From an uncultured Clostridia bacterium (GTDB lineage: Bacteria > Bacillota_A > Clostridia > Oscillospirales > Acutalibacteraceae): a DNA stretch of 13,351 nucleotides. Positions within the stretch are counted from its first letter, which is position 1. Each line of letters opens with the position of its first letter. The translations under genes and the position numbers were made by a program. Shown piece after piece: positions 6,752 to 13,351 of this stretch. Below the pieces are notes generated by a model that saw only the letters and a program-made list of their open reading frames with translations, ran no database searches and had not been told where the DNA came from. The stretch lies in assembly GCA_937891215.1 (NCBI GenBank), contig CALAEU010000296.1:1-13351 (forward strand). Direction: 5' to 3'.

Positions 6752-8176
6752 TTATTGTTTTAAAATCTCTTTATACATTCTTATATATTCATTTGCAGAT
6801 TTGCCCCAGCTGTTATCACTTTCCATAGCGCGTTTAACAAGGATTTTCCAACCCTTTTTATCATTGTAACCTTCACACGCTCTTCTTATTGAGTGTAACA
6901 TTTCGTGAGCATTGTAGTTTGCAAATGTGAAACCGTTACCTTCATTGTCACCACTGTCTTTAACAGAATCACGAAGACCACCTGTTTCACGAACAATCGG
7001 AATAGAACCATAACGCAAAGCAACCATTTGTGAAAGACCACAAGGTTCACTTTTTGATGGCATTAAGAAAAGGTCTGTACCTGCATAAATTTTTCTTGCA
7101 AGGTCTGGAATAAAACCTAAACAAAGACCAACTTGTTCAGGGTAACGGGAAGCAAGACCTCTGAAGAAATCTTCATATTCTGTATCACCTGAACCTAAAA
7201 CAACAAGTTGAATATCTGTTGTAGCTAAAAGTTCGTCGAGAACTGCTTTACATAAATCAAGACCTTTGTGAGAAACAAGTCTTGTTACCATACCCATAAC
7301 AGGTGTATCTTTCTTTTCAGGAAGACCAAAGAATTTCTGAAGTTCTCTTTTATTTGTAGCTTTACCTGTCATTTTTTCCGCGGAATAGTTTTTGAAAATA
7401 TCCTTATCTGTTTCAGGGTTATAATTTTCGACATCTATTCCATTAAGAATACCACGCAATTTAAAACTACGCTCTTTGAGAATTGTATCAAGTCCGTGTG
7501 AATACCACGGGTCAAGAATTTCTTTTGCATAAGACGGACTTACTGTTGAAACTGCATTTGCACATTCAATAGCGGCTTTAGAGAAGTTTACTGTATCATC
7601 ATACTCAATAAGATTTTTATGGCTATAATCAAGACCTACAACATTGTCAATAAGTTCTTTACCATAAACACCCTGATACTGAATATTGTGAATAGTAAAT
7701 ACTGTTTTAATATTTTCATACCCTGGCTGGGTTGCATAAATTGTACTGTAATAAAGTGGAGTCAATGCAGTCTGCCAGTCGTTACAATGTATTACATCTG
7801 GTTTGAAGTCTATATGTGGAATAATCTCCAGTATAGCGCGTGAGAAAAATGCAAAACGTTCTGCATCATCATAATAGCCATAAAGACCGTCTCGCTTAAA
7901 GTAATATTCGTTATCAAGAAGATAATAAGTTACTCCGCCATATTTTGCTTCAAAAATACCACAGTATTGTCTTCTCCACGCAACAGGAACAGAAATATTT
8001 GTAATAAATTTCATTGTGTCTTTTAATTCCTGCTTTATTGTACTGTAAAGTGGCATAACAACTCTACAACCTATAAGTCTTTTTCTTAATGCCTGTGGCA
8101 AAGAACCTGCAACATCAGCAAGTCCGCCACTAGCGGCAAATGGGAGTGCTTCACTCGCAGCATATAAAACTTTCAT
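6752..8176 (-). CDS. glgA: Glycogen synthase (ADP-glucose dependent, GT5)
   Basis: A 474-residue GT-B fold enzyme that transfers glucose from ADP-glucose to the non-reducing end of alpha-1,4-glucan in the cytoplasm. The N-terminal GT5 domain begins MKVLYAASEALPF and includes the donor loop SGGLADV (16-22), HCNDWQTAL (130-138) and TIHNIQYQG (161-169). The GT1-type C-terminal domain shows TRLVSHKGLDL with Arg299 and Lys304, and SEPCGLSQM with Glu377, matching the catalytic and donor-binding residues of the family. Length is typical. One oddity: the Lys of the classic K-x-G-G-L loop (Lys15 in the E. coli enzyme) is Ala15 here. AAAGGAG lies 7 bases before the ATG. It is the last gene of the glg operon, ending just before a strong terminator. 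Confidence 0.97.
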   Translation of the reverse strand: MKVLYAASEALPFAASGGLADVAGSLPQALRKRLIGCRVVMPLYSTIKQELKDTMKFITNISVPVAWRRQYCGIFEAKYGGVTYYLLDNEYYFKRDGLYGYYDDAERFAFFSRAILEIIPHIDFKPDVIHCNDWQTALTPLYYSTIYATQPGYENIKTVFTIHNIQYQGVYGKELIDNVVGLDYSHKNLIEYDDTVNFSKAAIECANAVSTVSPSYAKEILDPWYSHGLDTILKERSFKLRGILNGIDVENYNPETDKDIFKNYSAEKMTGKATNKRELQKFFGLPEKKDTPVMGMVTRLVSHKGLDLCKAVLDELLATTDIQLVVLGSGDTEYEDFFRGLASRYPEQVGLCLGFIPDLARKIYAGTDLFLMPSKSEPCGLSQMVALRYGSIPIVRETGGLRDSVKDSGDNEGNGFTFANYNAHEMLHSIRRACEGYNDKKGWKILVKRAMESDNSWGKSANEYIRMYKEILKQ

Positions 8177-8191
8177 AATAATACTCCTTTA

Positions 8192-8728
8192 TTAACTAGA
8201 ATAACTCGCAAAGTTCGATAACATATCGAAAACGCCAGTAGAAAGTAAAACAATTAAAATAACAATCACCAGAACAACAGGTACACCGAGTTCAATAATC
8301 ATCTTAATAAGTTGTGCCTTTTTGTATTTCGCAAACGAATCTTCCAACTTTTCAAGTCTTTTTACAAGGTTATTGAACTGCTCAGGGGAAATATTCACAG
8401 TGCCATTTGCCATTACTGGTGGCAAATCTTTTCTAATTTCTGCAAACTGATTCCCCATTGTAACCGGATTTTCTTGTACTTCGCTTTCTTTAAGATATTT
8501 TGATTTAAGAGAATTTATAGCATCAGTAATATTTTTTTCACGCTCAATATCTTTTGAAGCAATTGACTCGAGCCATCTTAACTGTGCTGATGCTATGTTT
8601 TCATCAGTATCTATTTTTTTAATCTGTTTATCACAAAATGAGCAGACCTTTGCTTCGGTATCCTCTATTTTGCATAACACAAAATCAAGTTCATCGGTTT
8701 TACAACCGCAAATCGGACAAACAGCCAT
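8192..8728 (-). CDS. Tail-anchored zinc-ribbon protein of unknown function inside the glycogen operon
   Basis: I do not recognise this 178-residue protein as a named family. It begins with a probable zinc ribbon: CPIC at residues 4-7 and CSFC at 29-32, 21 residues apart. A long charged, mostly helical middle follows (40-100), then a predicted coiled coil at 118-139 rich in Leu, Glu and Lys. A single hydrophobic segment at about 142-164 (ELGVPVVLVIVILIVLLSTG) lies near the C-terminus, with Lys residues just before it, so the zinc ribbon and coiled coil should face the cytoplasm. AAAGGTGA lies 6 bases before ATG 8726-8728. It lies 18 bases after glgD and 15 bases before glgA, so it is surely co-transcribed with them. 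A scaffold or membrane-tethering role for glycogen enzymes is speculation from position. Confidence 0.85.
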   Translation of the reverse strand: MAVCPICGCKTDELDFVLCKIEDTEAKVCSFCDKQIKKIDTDENIASAQLRWLESIASKDIEREKNITDAINSLKSKYLKESEVQENPVTMGNQFAEIRKDLPPVMANGTVNISPEQFNNLVKRLEKLEDSFAKYKKAQLIKMIIELGVPVVLVIVILIVLLSTGVFDMLSNFASYSS

Positions 8729-8746
8729 AACTTTTCACCTTTCGTT

Positions 8747-9865
8747 TTATATAACGATACCTTTACCGATAATAAACGGATAGCTTTTGTCACCGGAAAG
8801 TTTCTTATTAGATGTTATAACAGAGTCTTTATCCATAATTACGCAGTTGAGATTTACATTTTCACTTATAACTGAATCCTGCATAATAATTGAGTTTTCA
8901 ACTACTGCACCACGAGCAATATGAACACCTCTGAAAATAACACTGTTTTTAACAGTACCTTCAATAATACATCCATCTGCAACAAGTGAATTTTCAACTT
9001 TACTGTTTACGCCATAACGAACAGGCATATCGTTACGCACTTTTGTGTAAACTGGTCTGTCTTTATTAAACAAGTCTTTTCTTATATCTTTTTCGAGAAG
9101 TGCCATATTTGCTTCAAAATACTTGTTTACGCTATCAATTTCACATCCCCAGCCTGTAAATTCGTAACCATAAATATTAAGGTGGTCAACATTTTTCTGA
9201 AGAATATCTTTTTCAAAGTTTTTTGCCCCGGAACTTAAAGCATCTGCAACCAAAGACTCTAACAATGCTTTTCTTATAAGCACCATCCCTGTATTATAGT
9301 TAACATCTTCTTTTTTCTGAGGGTTAACCGCAATAGCCGTTACCTTACTGTTACCATCAACAGTTAATGATGTCATATTTTCAAGTTCTGGAAGATTTCC
9401 TTTTTTATAAACTATGGTAATATCTGCGTCTTTTTCTGAATGGAAATCGAAAACTTTACTTAAATCAATATTGCATATAAAGTTTGTATCAGAAAGAAGA
9501 ACATATTGTTCATTACAGGATTTAATAAAGCTGTTTATTCTGCCAAGAACCTCTACTGTATTAGAAGAGTCGTGTTCGGCATTAGACGGGTTAAATGGTG
9601 GTAAAAGGTAAAGACCATCAACCTTTCTTGCTAAGTCCCAAGGTCTGCCGTTACCAACATGATCCATAAGCGAACGGAAGTGACTGTTTGTAATAACGCC
9701 AACTTTTGTAACTCCACTGTTTACTAAGTTTGAAAGCACGAAGTCAATAAGTCTGTATCTGCCACCATAAAGCATAGAACCCATAGTTCTTCTCTGAGTA
9801 AAATCTTTAAGACAAGAGTCATAAGAGTTAGAGTAAACTATCCCAAGAACATTTTTTGGCATCAT
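8747..9865 (-). CDS. glgD: GlgD, ADP-glucose pyrophosphorylase paralogous (regulatory) subunit
   Basis: A 372-residue nucleotidyltransferase-fold protein homologous to GlgC. In Firmicutes GlgD pairs with GlgC to form the more active heteromeric ADP-glucose pyrophosphorylase. The fold is recognisable from [13 protein letters not shown] (34-46) and WDLARKVDG (76-84), with left-handed beta-helix hexapeptide repeats near 280-350 (for example [19 protein letters not shown]). The catalytic signatures are degraded: there is no GGxGxRL loop at the N-terminus, and where GlgC has [10 protein letters not shown] this protein has [11 protein letters not shown] (124-134), losing the catalytic Asp. It should therefore have little activity alone. 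Its ATG overlaps the glgC stop codon (ATGA), and GGGGGCGA just upstream is the binding site. Confidence 0.95.
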   Translation of the reverse strand: MMPKNVLGIVYSNSYDSCLKDFTQRRTMGSMLYGGRYRLIDFVLSNLVNSGVTKVGVITNSHFRSLMDHVGNGRPWDLARKVDGLYLLPPFNPSNAEHDSSNTVEVLGRINSFIKSCNEQYVLLSDTNFICNIDLSKVFDFHSEKDADITIVYKKGNLPELENMTSLTVDGNSKVTAIAVNPQKKEDVNYNTGMVLIRKALLESLVADALSSGAKNFEKDILQKNVDHLNIYGYEFTGWGCEIDSVNKYFEANMALLEKDIRKDLFNKDRPVYTKVRNDMPVRYGVNSKVENSLVADGCIIEGTVKNSVIFRGVHIARGAVVENSIIMQDSVISENVNLNCVIMDKDSVITSNKKLSGDKSYPFIIGKGIVI

Positions 9866-11085
9866 ACGCTTTCGCCCCCTTTCACATCTTCTGCAACTGT
9901 AACTTTTGCTTTTACTTTTGCATCTTTACCTATTGTAATTCCTGAACCTATTACGCTTACGCCCCATTCATCGAGATTAGCAACTTTTTCAGGATTTTCA
10001 CCTACAACTGCGCCCTCTTCAATAACTGCATTTTCTGCAACGATTGAATACTGAACAACTGCACCTTTTTTAACTACTGCACCAGGCATAACTATTGAGT
10101 AGCGAACAGCTGCACCTTCTTCAACAGTAACGTCTGAGAAAAGAACAGAGTAATCAACATCACCCTCAATTTCACAACCTTCTGCAACAATTGAATTTTC
10201 AACCTGTGCTTTGTCAGAAATATATTGTGGTGCAGAAGAATCACTTCTACCATAAATTTTCCAGGAATCATCTGCTAAATCTATATTTGCTTTAGGATTA
10301 AGAAGGTCTAAGTTTGCTTCCCAGAGAGAGTCGATTGTACCAACATCTTTCCAGTATCCGTCAAAACCATAAGCAAAAAGTCTTTCACCTGCTTCGTGCA
10401 TTGCAGGAATAACATTTTTACCAAAATCGTTTGATGAGTCTGGATTATTTTCATCATCTATAAGATATTTACGGAGTTTTTCCCATGTGAACATATAAAC
10501 ACCCATAGATGCTTTGTTGCTTTTTGGTTCTTTTGGTTTTTCTTCAAATGCAGTAATTCTTCCATCATCATCTGTAAACATAAGACCAAAACGTGATGCT
10601 TCTTCCCACGGAACTTCTAGCATTGCAATAGTACAAGCTGCATCTTTTTCCTTGTGGAATTTAAGCATTTCTGCATAATCCATTTTATAAATATGGTCAC
10701 CTGAAAGTACTGCAACATATTCAGGATTATATCTGTCAATAAAATGAATATTCTGATAAATTGCGTTTGCTGTACCTTTGTACCATTCCTGACCATTTAA
10801 TGCCTGATATGGTGAAAGTACGTGAACGCCACCGCCGATTTCACGGTCTAAATCCCATGTGCTACCACTGCCAATATAATCATTAAGTACAAGTGGTTGA
10901 TATTGTGTTAAAACACCAACTGTTGTAATACCTGAGTTAGTGCAGTTTGATAACGGGAAGTCAATAATTCTGTATTTACCCCCGTAAGGCACAGCAGGTT
11001 TTGCTATGTTTTTTGTGAGAACTCCAAGACGAGAACCCTGACCGCCTGCTAAAAGCATTGCTATACATTCAGTTCTTTTTGCCAT
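9862..11085 (-). CDS. glgC: Glucose-1-phosphate adenylyltransferase (ADP-glucose pyrophosphorylase)
   Basis: A 407-residue enzyme that makes ADP-glucose and pyrophosphate from ATP and glucose-1-phosphate, the committed and usually allosterically controlled step of glycogen synthesis. The N-terminal nucleotidyltransferase domain has [10 protein letters not shown] (11-20), the [15 protein letters not shown] block (29-43), [12 protein letters not shown] (101-112), [10 protein letters not shown] with catalytic Asp130, and FEEKPKEP (180-187) of the sugar-phosphate site. The C-terminal third (about 285-400) consists of hexapeptide repeats of a left-handed beta-helix. Length is slightly below that of the E. 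coli enzyme (431). The start codon lies 17 bases inside the end of glgB, and its binding site is weak (AGGA about 11 bases away), so coupling to glgB translation is likely. Confidence 0.97.
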   Translation of the reverse strand: MAKRTECIAMLLAGGQGSRLGVLTKNIAKPAVPYGGKYRIIDFPLSNCTNSGITTVGVLTQYQPLVLNDYIGSGSTWDLDREIGGGVHVLSPYQALNGQEWYKGTANAIYQNIHFIDRYNPEYVAVLSGDHIYKMDYAEMLKFHKEKDAACTIAMLEVPWEEASRFGLMFTDDDGRITAFEEKPKEPKSNKASMGVYMFTWEKLRKYLIDDENNPDSSNDFGKNVIPAMHEAGERLFAYGFDGYWKDVGTIDSLWEANLDLLNPKANIDLADDSWKIYGRSDSSAPQYISDKAQVENSIVAEGCEIEGDVDYSVLFSDVTVEEGAAVRYSIVMPGAVVKKGAVVQYSIVAENAVIEEGAVVGENPEKVANLDEWGVSVIGSGITIGKDAKVKAKVTVAEDVKGGESV

Positions 11086-13009
11086 TATTTTTACATTCCT
11101 TTCCGTCTTCTATATTTTTTGGTTGTTTTAATTTTAAATAGATTGTTGAAAGTGGTGGCAATTTTAAATCAATTGACTGATTATATTCACCATAAGGCTC
11201 ATTAAGAGATTTATAAGTCTTTTTGATTTTTTCACCTGTACCACCGAATTTCACTGCATCTGAATTGAAAACTATTTCATAAGTACCTTTTTCAGGAACA
11301 CCTATTTTATAAACTGGTCTTTCTACTTTTGTGAAGTTGCAGACAGCTAGAATCTTTTCGCCCTCTTCATCAGTTCTTGCAAATGCAATGACCGAATTAT
11401 TGTTGTCATCACTTACTAACCAGTTGAATCCTTCCCAACTATAATCCACCTGCCAGAAAGGTGAATTCTTTTTGTAGAATAAGTTTAATTCTCTTACATA
11501 AATCTGAAGATTTTTATGGGCATCATACTCTAAAAGAAGCCAGTCAAGACCTTTTTTGTAGTCCCACTCTATAAACTGACCAAATTCAGAGCCCATAAAC
11601 AAAAGTTTTTTTCCAGGGTGGGCATACATATAACCTAAAAATGCTCTGACACTTGCGAATTTTTCTTCGTAATTACCTGGCATTTTATTTATAAGTGAAC
11701 ATTTACCGTGAACTACTTCATCGTGTGAAATAGGAAGCACGAAATTCTCTGAAAATGCATAGAAAAATGAGAATGTTACAAGGTTGTGATTGAATTTCTT
11801 ATGAATTCCCTCTAATGAGAAATATCTTAAAATATCATTCATCCAACCCATATTCCATTTAAAATTGAAACCTAAGCCCCCTGCGTAAACAGGTTTTGAA
11901 ACAAGTGGCCACGCAGTACTTTCTTCAGCAATCATACATACATCAGGATGATTTTTAAAAACTTCTTCGTTTAATTCCTGTAAAAATTCAACTGCTTCAT
12001 AGTTTTTGTTGCCACCGTCTTTATTTGCAATCCAATGACCATCATCTCTGCCATAGTCAAGGTAAAGCATAGACGCAACTGCATCAACTCTTAACCCATC
12101 AATGTGATATTCATCTAACCAGAAACAAGCATTGGATATAAGAAAACTTTTAACTTCATTTCTACCGAAGTCAAATACTTTTGTACCCCACTGAAGATGT
12201 TCACCTTTTCTTATATCGCTATACTCGTAACACGCTTCACCATCGAAATTAGAAAGTCCGTGTGCATCCTTCGGAAAATGAGCGGGTACCCAGTCAAGAA
12301 TAACACCTATTCCTGCTTTGTGACATTCATCTATAAGATATTTAAAATCATCAGGTGTACCATAACGCGAAGTTACTGAATAATAACCAGTAACCTGATA
12401 ACCCCATGAACCGTCAAACGGATATTCTGAAACAGGCATCATTTCAATATGTGTATATCCCATTTTCTTCACATACGAAACAAGTTCTTTTGCTAAATCA
12501 CAATAACTTAAAAAATTACCATCTTCGTGTTGTTTCCATGAACCTAAATGCATCTCATAAATATTTACAGGTGATTTATAAACAGACTGTTTTTTTCTTT
12601 CTTCAAGCCATTTACTGTCATGCCATTTATAAGAACCTTTGAATATTTTTGATGCTGTACCCGGACGCGTTTCTGAATGAATTGCATAAGGGTCTGCTTT
12701 AAAATGCTTTTCGCCTTTATTGTCAGTTATTAAAAATTTATATGCATCATAATTTTTAACATTATGACAGAAAGCTTCCCAACAACCTGCGTCGTTGAGT
12801 TTTGTCATTACTGAAGCATTTTCATCCCAATTATTGAAATCTCCAACAACACTTATAGATTTTGCATGCGGTGCCCACACCCTGAAAACATATTCAGTGT
12901 CTGTTACTTCGTGTGCACCGAAAAATTCCTGTGCTTTGTAATTCCTGCCTAAATGAAAGACATAAATAGGAAAATCGTTAGGATTTACTTCCGTTTCTTT
13001 AATCTTCAC
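11069..13009 (-). CDS. glgB: 1,4-alpha-glucan branching enzyme (GH13, CBM48)
   Basis: A 646-residue enzyme that cuts alpha-1,4-glucan and reattaches the piece by an alpha-1,6 bond. Order: N-terminal CBM48 (about 25-115, with [21 protein letters not shown]), GH13 barrel (about 150-510), all-beta C-terminal domain (about 540-630), then a Lys/Asn-rich tail. Catalytic residues are present: nucleophile Asp309 in GLRVDAVAS, acid/base Glu362 in MIAEES, transition-state Asp430 in SHDEVVHG. It lacks the extra N-terminal module of the longer E. coli type. There is no ATG near the N-terminus. I prefer GTG 13007-13009 because GGGGTGA lies 8 bases upstream; GTG at 13021 would give 650 residues but overlaps that site. 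First gene of the glg operon. Confidence 0.95.
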   Translation of the reverse strand: MKIKETEVNPNDFPIYVFHLGRNYKAQEFFGAHEVTDTEYVFRVWAPHAKSISVVGDFNNWDENASVMTKLNDAGCWEAFCHNVKNYDAYKFLITDNKGEKHFKADPYAIHSETRPGTASKIFKGSYKWHDSKWLEERKKQSVYKSPVNIYEMHLGSWKQHEDGNFLSYCDLAKELVSYVKKMGYTHIEMMPVSEYPFDGSWGYQVTGYYSVTSRYGTPDDFKYLIDECHKAGIGVILDWVPAHFPKDAHGLSNFDGEACYEYSDIRKGEHLQWGTKVFDFGRNEVKSFLISNACFWLDEYHIDGLRVDAVASMLYLDYGRDDGHWIANKDGGNKNYEAVEFLQELNEEVFKNHPDVCMIAEESTAWPLVSKPVYAGGLGFNFKWNMGWMNDILRYFSLEGIHKKFNHNLVTFSFFYAFSENFVLPISHDEVVHGKCSLINKMPGNYEEKFASVRAFLGYMYAHPGKKLLFMGSEFGQFIEWDYKKGLDWLLLEYDAHKNLQIYVRELNLFYKKNSPFWQVDYSWEGFNWLVSDDNNNSVIAFARTDEEGEKILAVCNFTKVERPVYKIGVPEKGTYEIVFNSDAVKFGGTGEKIKKTYKSLNEPYGEYNQSIDLKLPPLSTIYLKLKQPKNIEDGKECKNNGKKN

Positions 13010-13017
13010 TTTTTCTT

Positions 13018-13024
13018 TCACCCC
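13018..13024 (-). promoter_or_regulatory. Ribosome binding site deciding the glgB start
   Basis: GGGGTGA on the minus strand lies 8 bases before GTG 13009. It overlaps the alternative GTG at 13021, which has no binding site of its own, so the downstream GTG is the better start. Confidence 0.6.
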
Positions 13025-13059
13025 ATATCGACATAAAAATAGTACTATACCTTATAATA

Positions 13060-13088
13060 AATATAACAAAATAAAATTTTGAATTCAA
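13060..13088 (-). promoter_or_regulatory. Candidate sigma-A promoter of the glgBCD-glgA operon
   Basis: On the minus strand, -35 TTGAAT (13083-13088) and -10 TATATT (13060-13065) are separated by 17 bases. This gives a leader of about 45 bases to the glgB start. Two other -10-like sequences exist: TATAGT at 13044-13049, and a perfect TATAAT at 13167-13172 that lacks a good -35. Matched by eye in very AT-rich DNA, where chance matches are frequent. Confidence 0.45.
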
Positions 13089-13173
13089 GTGGTTTTTGAT
13101 ATATTTTGTTCAAAGCACCATTAAAGTTTTTTGGTAAAAATTGGTTAATATGCACAACAAAAAATAATTATAA

Positions 13174-13199
13174 GTCGAAAAAAGAATTATTTTATCGAC
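13174..13199. repeat. 26-base near-perfect palindrome
   Basis: The arms GTCGA and TCGAC bracket an AT-rich core centred on AATT. Over 26 bases only two symmetric pairs fail to match. It lies about 165 bases upstream of the glgB start and just upstream of a TATAAT on the minus strand. Either a protein-binding dyad or chance symmetry in AT-rich DNA; the GC-containing arms argue for the former. Confidence 0.45.
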
Positions 13200-13280
13200 C
13201 GCAAAATATGTTAATTTTTTGTTAAAACACAATTTTTTGTGGTTATTTTTTCTTTTTAAGAACAAAGTTCCGATATTTTG

Positions 13281-13312
13281 TGGTATCATATGTAACATTA
13301 TTAAACGTTTAA
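13281..13312 (+). promoter_or_regulatory. Outward promoter with LacI-family-type operator TTAAACGTTTAA
   Basis: A 12-base perfect palindrome with a central CG (13301-13312) has the form of LacI/GalR-family operators. Twelve bases upstream lies an extended -10, TGGTATCAT (13281-13289), pointing out of the window. The palindrome would then overlap the first transcribed bases, a typical position for repression. The -35 is weak. The family assignment rests on motif shape only. Confidence 0.4.
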
Positions 13313-13351
13313 CTAATAGACATTTAACTTTAAATATTTTTTTTGAAGAAA

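Larger units (their letters stand above)
13025..13351. other. AT-rich intergenic regulatory region upstream of glgB
   Basis: About 330 bases with no convincing gene. The one open frame of about 60 codons (minus strand 13110-13298) has no ribosome binding site and a low-complexity Lys/Phe/Leu/Tyr composition. The region holds the candidate glg promoter, a 26-base near-palindrome at 13174-13199, a possible outward plus-strand promoter near 13284, and the LacI-type palindrome at 13301-13312. It probably separates glgB from a divergent plus-strand gene beyond the window. Confidence 0.6.

Noticed and set aside
13230..13243. Small dyad CACAA-TTTT-TTGTG upstream of glgB
   Set aside because: Only 5-base AT-rich arms with an AT spacer; such dyads are common by chance here and there is no T-tract or promoter relation to support a role.
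13110..13298. Minus-strand open frame of 62 codons upstream of glgB
   Set aside because: No ribosome binding site before its ATG, low-complexity Lys/Phe/Leu/Tyr composition expected from AT-rich DNA, and it contains the palindromes and candidate promoter elements.
1..13351. Defence system, CRISPR, prophage or transposon content
   Set aside because: No repeats-with-spacers, integrase/transposase motifs, inverted-repeat ends or nuclease/helicase genes were seen; all complete genes are metabolic, regulatory or the small membrane protein.

Overview
The window reads as chromosomal DNA of an AT-rich, low-GC Gram-positive bacterium of the class Clostridia. An Oscillospiraceae/Ruminococcaceae-like gut lineage is my best guess, from the glgC-glgD pairing, the GGTGA/GGAG-type ribosome binding sites and the protein sequences. 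Genes are packed with gaps of 0-20 bases or small overlaps. No tRNA, rRNA, CRISPR array, insertion sequence or prophage gene is visible. Apart from its left end, this is an ordinary metabolic region, not a defence or mobile island.

Right half (about 13009 down to 6752, minus strand): a glycogen/alpha-glucan synthesis operon in the order glgB (branching enzyme), glgC (ADP-glucose pyrophosphorylase), glgD (its paralogous, probably regulatory subunit), a small unrecognised tail-anchored zinc-ribbon protein, and glgA (glycogen synthase). GlgC/GlgD make ADP-glucose, GlgA polymerises it, GlgB adds alpha-1,6 branches. No glycogen phosphorylase gene is present. The 330-base region upstream of glgB holds a candidate sigma-A promoter, a 26-base near-palindrome, and a LacI-type palindrome TTAAACGTTTAA that sits just downstream of a possible promoter pointing out of the window.

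Middle (6752-6024): a strong 14-bp hairpin with a 3-base loop lies between glgA and a convergent plus-strand gene for a 203-residue XRE/Cro-family regulator. That regulator is divergent from a second minus-strand operon. The 69-base space between them carries face-to-face promoters overlapped by two inverted repeats, a compact candidate autoregulatory switch.

Left half (6024 down to 461, minus strand): histidine phosphatase, amidohydrolase-2 family TIM-barrel protein, FAD-dependent UDP-galactopyranose-mutase-like oxidoreductase, GH31 glycoside hydrolase, then the start of rsmG. The genes overlap or nearly touch and are probably co-transcribed. The set suggests sugar or polysaccharide metabolism, but no defined pathway can be assigned.

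Extreme left (1-238): the rsmG frame runs in-frame into unrelated coding sequence at about base 239. G+C jumps from about 29% (241-457) to about 45% (1-240), codon use changes, and the peptide looks like a Bacteroidetes-type DUF937/YidB-like protein. I read this as an assembly chimera at a contig end, not a natural fusion.
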